Assembly (NCBI RefSeq): GCF_000400715.1
Contig: NZ_KE007347.1
Coordinates: 1,063,680 to 1,127,679 of the forward strand
From: Acinetobacter genomosp. 15BJ
Lineage (GTDB): Bacteria; Pseudomonadota; Gammaproteobacteria; Pseudomonadales; Moraxellaceae
DNA: 64,000 nt
Direction of reading: 5' to 3'
Shown in pieces: positions 63,211 through 64,000 of this stretch. Within the stretch, counting starts at the first letter, position 1. The number at the start of each line of letters is the position of its first letter. Made by a program: the position numbers and the translations under genes. The notes under the pieces are model-generated. The model had not been told where the DNA came from. It did no database searches and worked only from the letters and a program-made list of their open reading frames with translations.

Positions 63211-64000
63211 TTAAGTAACATTCATCAATTGAATAAACAATTCATCCAATACCAGTTGGGTTTGTACATTTTGCTCAATCATTAACTTTTTCTGCTGTAA
63301 GTCAGAATAAATAGTAAAAAGTGCCTCTAAACTGTAGAACTCGGCAAGTGGTTTAAAGTCCAAATCATCATTCTTTAATGATTGATTCAGCTTTAAACTA
63401 ATCAAATCCCCTAAAAGATATTCAAACATGGTGATCAATTCAGAGAAATTTAATTCTTTAGACCACTTATTTGAATAGTTTAAAGGCATATTCTTTTCAG
63501 CAACTAATTTAAACCAATCATTCAAGAATAATGCACGTTTCTGCAACCACGCACTCTTTTCTATCTCAATAGCCGTCAATGGCATATCATTGGCAAGACT
63601 CAGCAATAATGATATTTGTTCATTCGAGATTTCTGGAATTTGTTGCTGTACAAATGTTTGTGCATCCTGAATCGTCAAGCGATCTAATGCAAAGTGCTGT
63701 AATCGACTTCGAATCGTTGCTGGCAGTTTTAGGTAATGGTCAGCCAATAGGATCAACACAACCTTCTCACCAGGCTCTTCCAAGGTCTTGAGCAGTGCAT
63801 TGGCTGAGGCGGTATTCAATGCTTCAGCGGGCTCAATAACCACTACACGCCAACCTTCTCCTGTTTGCTGAACAAACGGAAGTAGGTCCCGGATTTTTTC
63901 AATTTTAATCTTTGCATTTTGCTTTTTATTGTCTTCATCCGTGGTGATATGCACATAGTTTGGGTGCGTATCGGACTTCAACCATTGACAACTGGTACAC
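63211..64000 (-). CDS. holB: DNA polymerase III subunit delta' (partial, right edge)
   Basis: The frame is open to the window edge, so the N-terminal ATPase part is cut. Codons at the edge read CTSCQWLKSDTHPNYVHI, the zinc module of delta'. The middle has GWRVVVIEPAEALNTASANA then LLKTLEEPGEKVVLILLA and PATIRSRLQHF with the SRC-like motif. Delta' loads the sliding clamp. In many genomes pilZ and tatD directly follow; here about 2 kb intervene. Confidence 0.95.
   Translation of the reverse strand, partial: CTSCQWLKSDTHPNYVHITTDEDNKKQNAKIKIEKIRDLLPFVQQTGEGWRVVVIEPAEALNTASANALLKTLEEPGEKVVLILLADHYLKLPATIRSRLQHFALDRLTIQDAQTFVQQQIPEISNEQISLLLSLANDMPLTAIEIEKSAWLQKRALFLNDWFKLVAEKNMPLNYSNKWSKELNFSELITMFEYLLGDLISLKLNQSLKNDDLDFKPLAEFYSLEALFTIYSDLQQKKLMIEQNVQTQLVLDELFIQLMNVT

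Overview
The window is chromosomal DNA from a gammaproteobacterium, almost certainly Acinetobacter. The evidence is the low G+C content, A/T-rich intergenic DNA, protein sequences typical of the genus, and arrangements such as cydP-cydA-cydB-cydX-ybgE, rpsA-ihfB-lapA, ung/tadA and the split gspHIJK pseudopilin cluster. The species cannot be fixed from the sequence alone. No rRNA, tRNA, CRISPR array or intact insertion sequence was seen.

Layout. 1-6.7 kb: outer-membrane phospholipase A (cut by the left edge), an M16C protease, a GNAT enzyme, a PfkB-family sugar/nucleoside kinase, a Rieske protein and a YqiJ-like membrane protein. 6.7-10.6 kb: the cytochrome bd oxidase operon, with an FNR/Anr-like box upstream and a 33-residue CydX. 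10.7-14.2 kb: LemA, wrecked remains of a siderophore-receptor/PepSY locus, a nonsense-mutated GNAT gene and a DUF2057 protein. 14.5-21.7 kb: an A/T-rich accessory island of short ORFs with many terminators. It holds a broken phage-type metallopeptidase, a paralogous pair of small secreted proteins (one decayed), a duplicated segment of about 350 bp carrying a 7-bp microsatellite, a DUF4882-like protein, an orphan KAS III-like protein without the usual His/Asn, and the C-terminal stub of a phage integrase. I read it as a decayed prophage or integrative element.

21.9-34.9 kb: a nitroreductase-family protein, ftsY, small membrane proteins, a Sel1-like protein followed by three 97-bp tandem repeats, DUF2750, a CBS protein, argD, grxD, an HD hydrolase, a LysR regulator, map, brnQ (preceded by a possible leucine-rich leader peptide), small membrane proteins and a hydrolase. 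35-50 kb: a MarR regulator with a long structured leader, an SRAP protein, a 2OG-Fe(II) oxygenase, glcB, zapE, a divergent AraC/Baeyer-Villiger monooxygenase pair, an MFS exporter with a perfect inverted-repeat operator plus a convergent TetR, LysO, pyrF, and a divergent XRE-cupin/azlCD module.

50-64 kb: lapA, ihfB, rpsA, cmk, an SRPBCC protein, tadA, a 3-hydroxyisobutyryl-CoA hydrolase-like protein, ung, a 6-carboxytetrahydropterin synthase-like protein, gspK-J-I-H, a TetR regulator, tatD, pilZ and holB (cut by the right edge). Three accessory genes, one of them dead, separate pilZ from holB. The core genes look ordinary. The unusual material is the 11.8-21.7 kb region, the repeat arrays, the possible brnQ and marR leaders, and the pilZ-holB insert. 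I did not find a convincing new multi-gene system; the best leads are the small elements listed in the findings.
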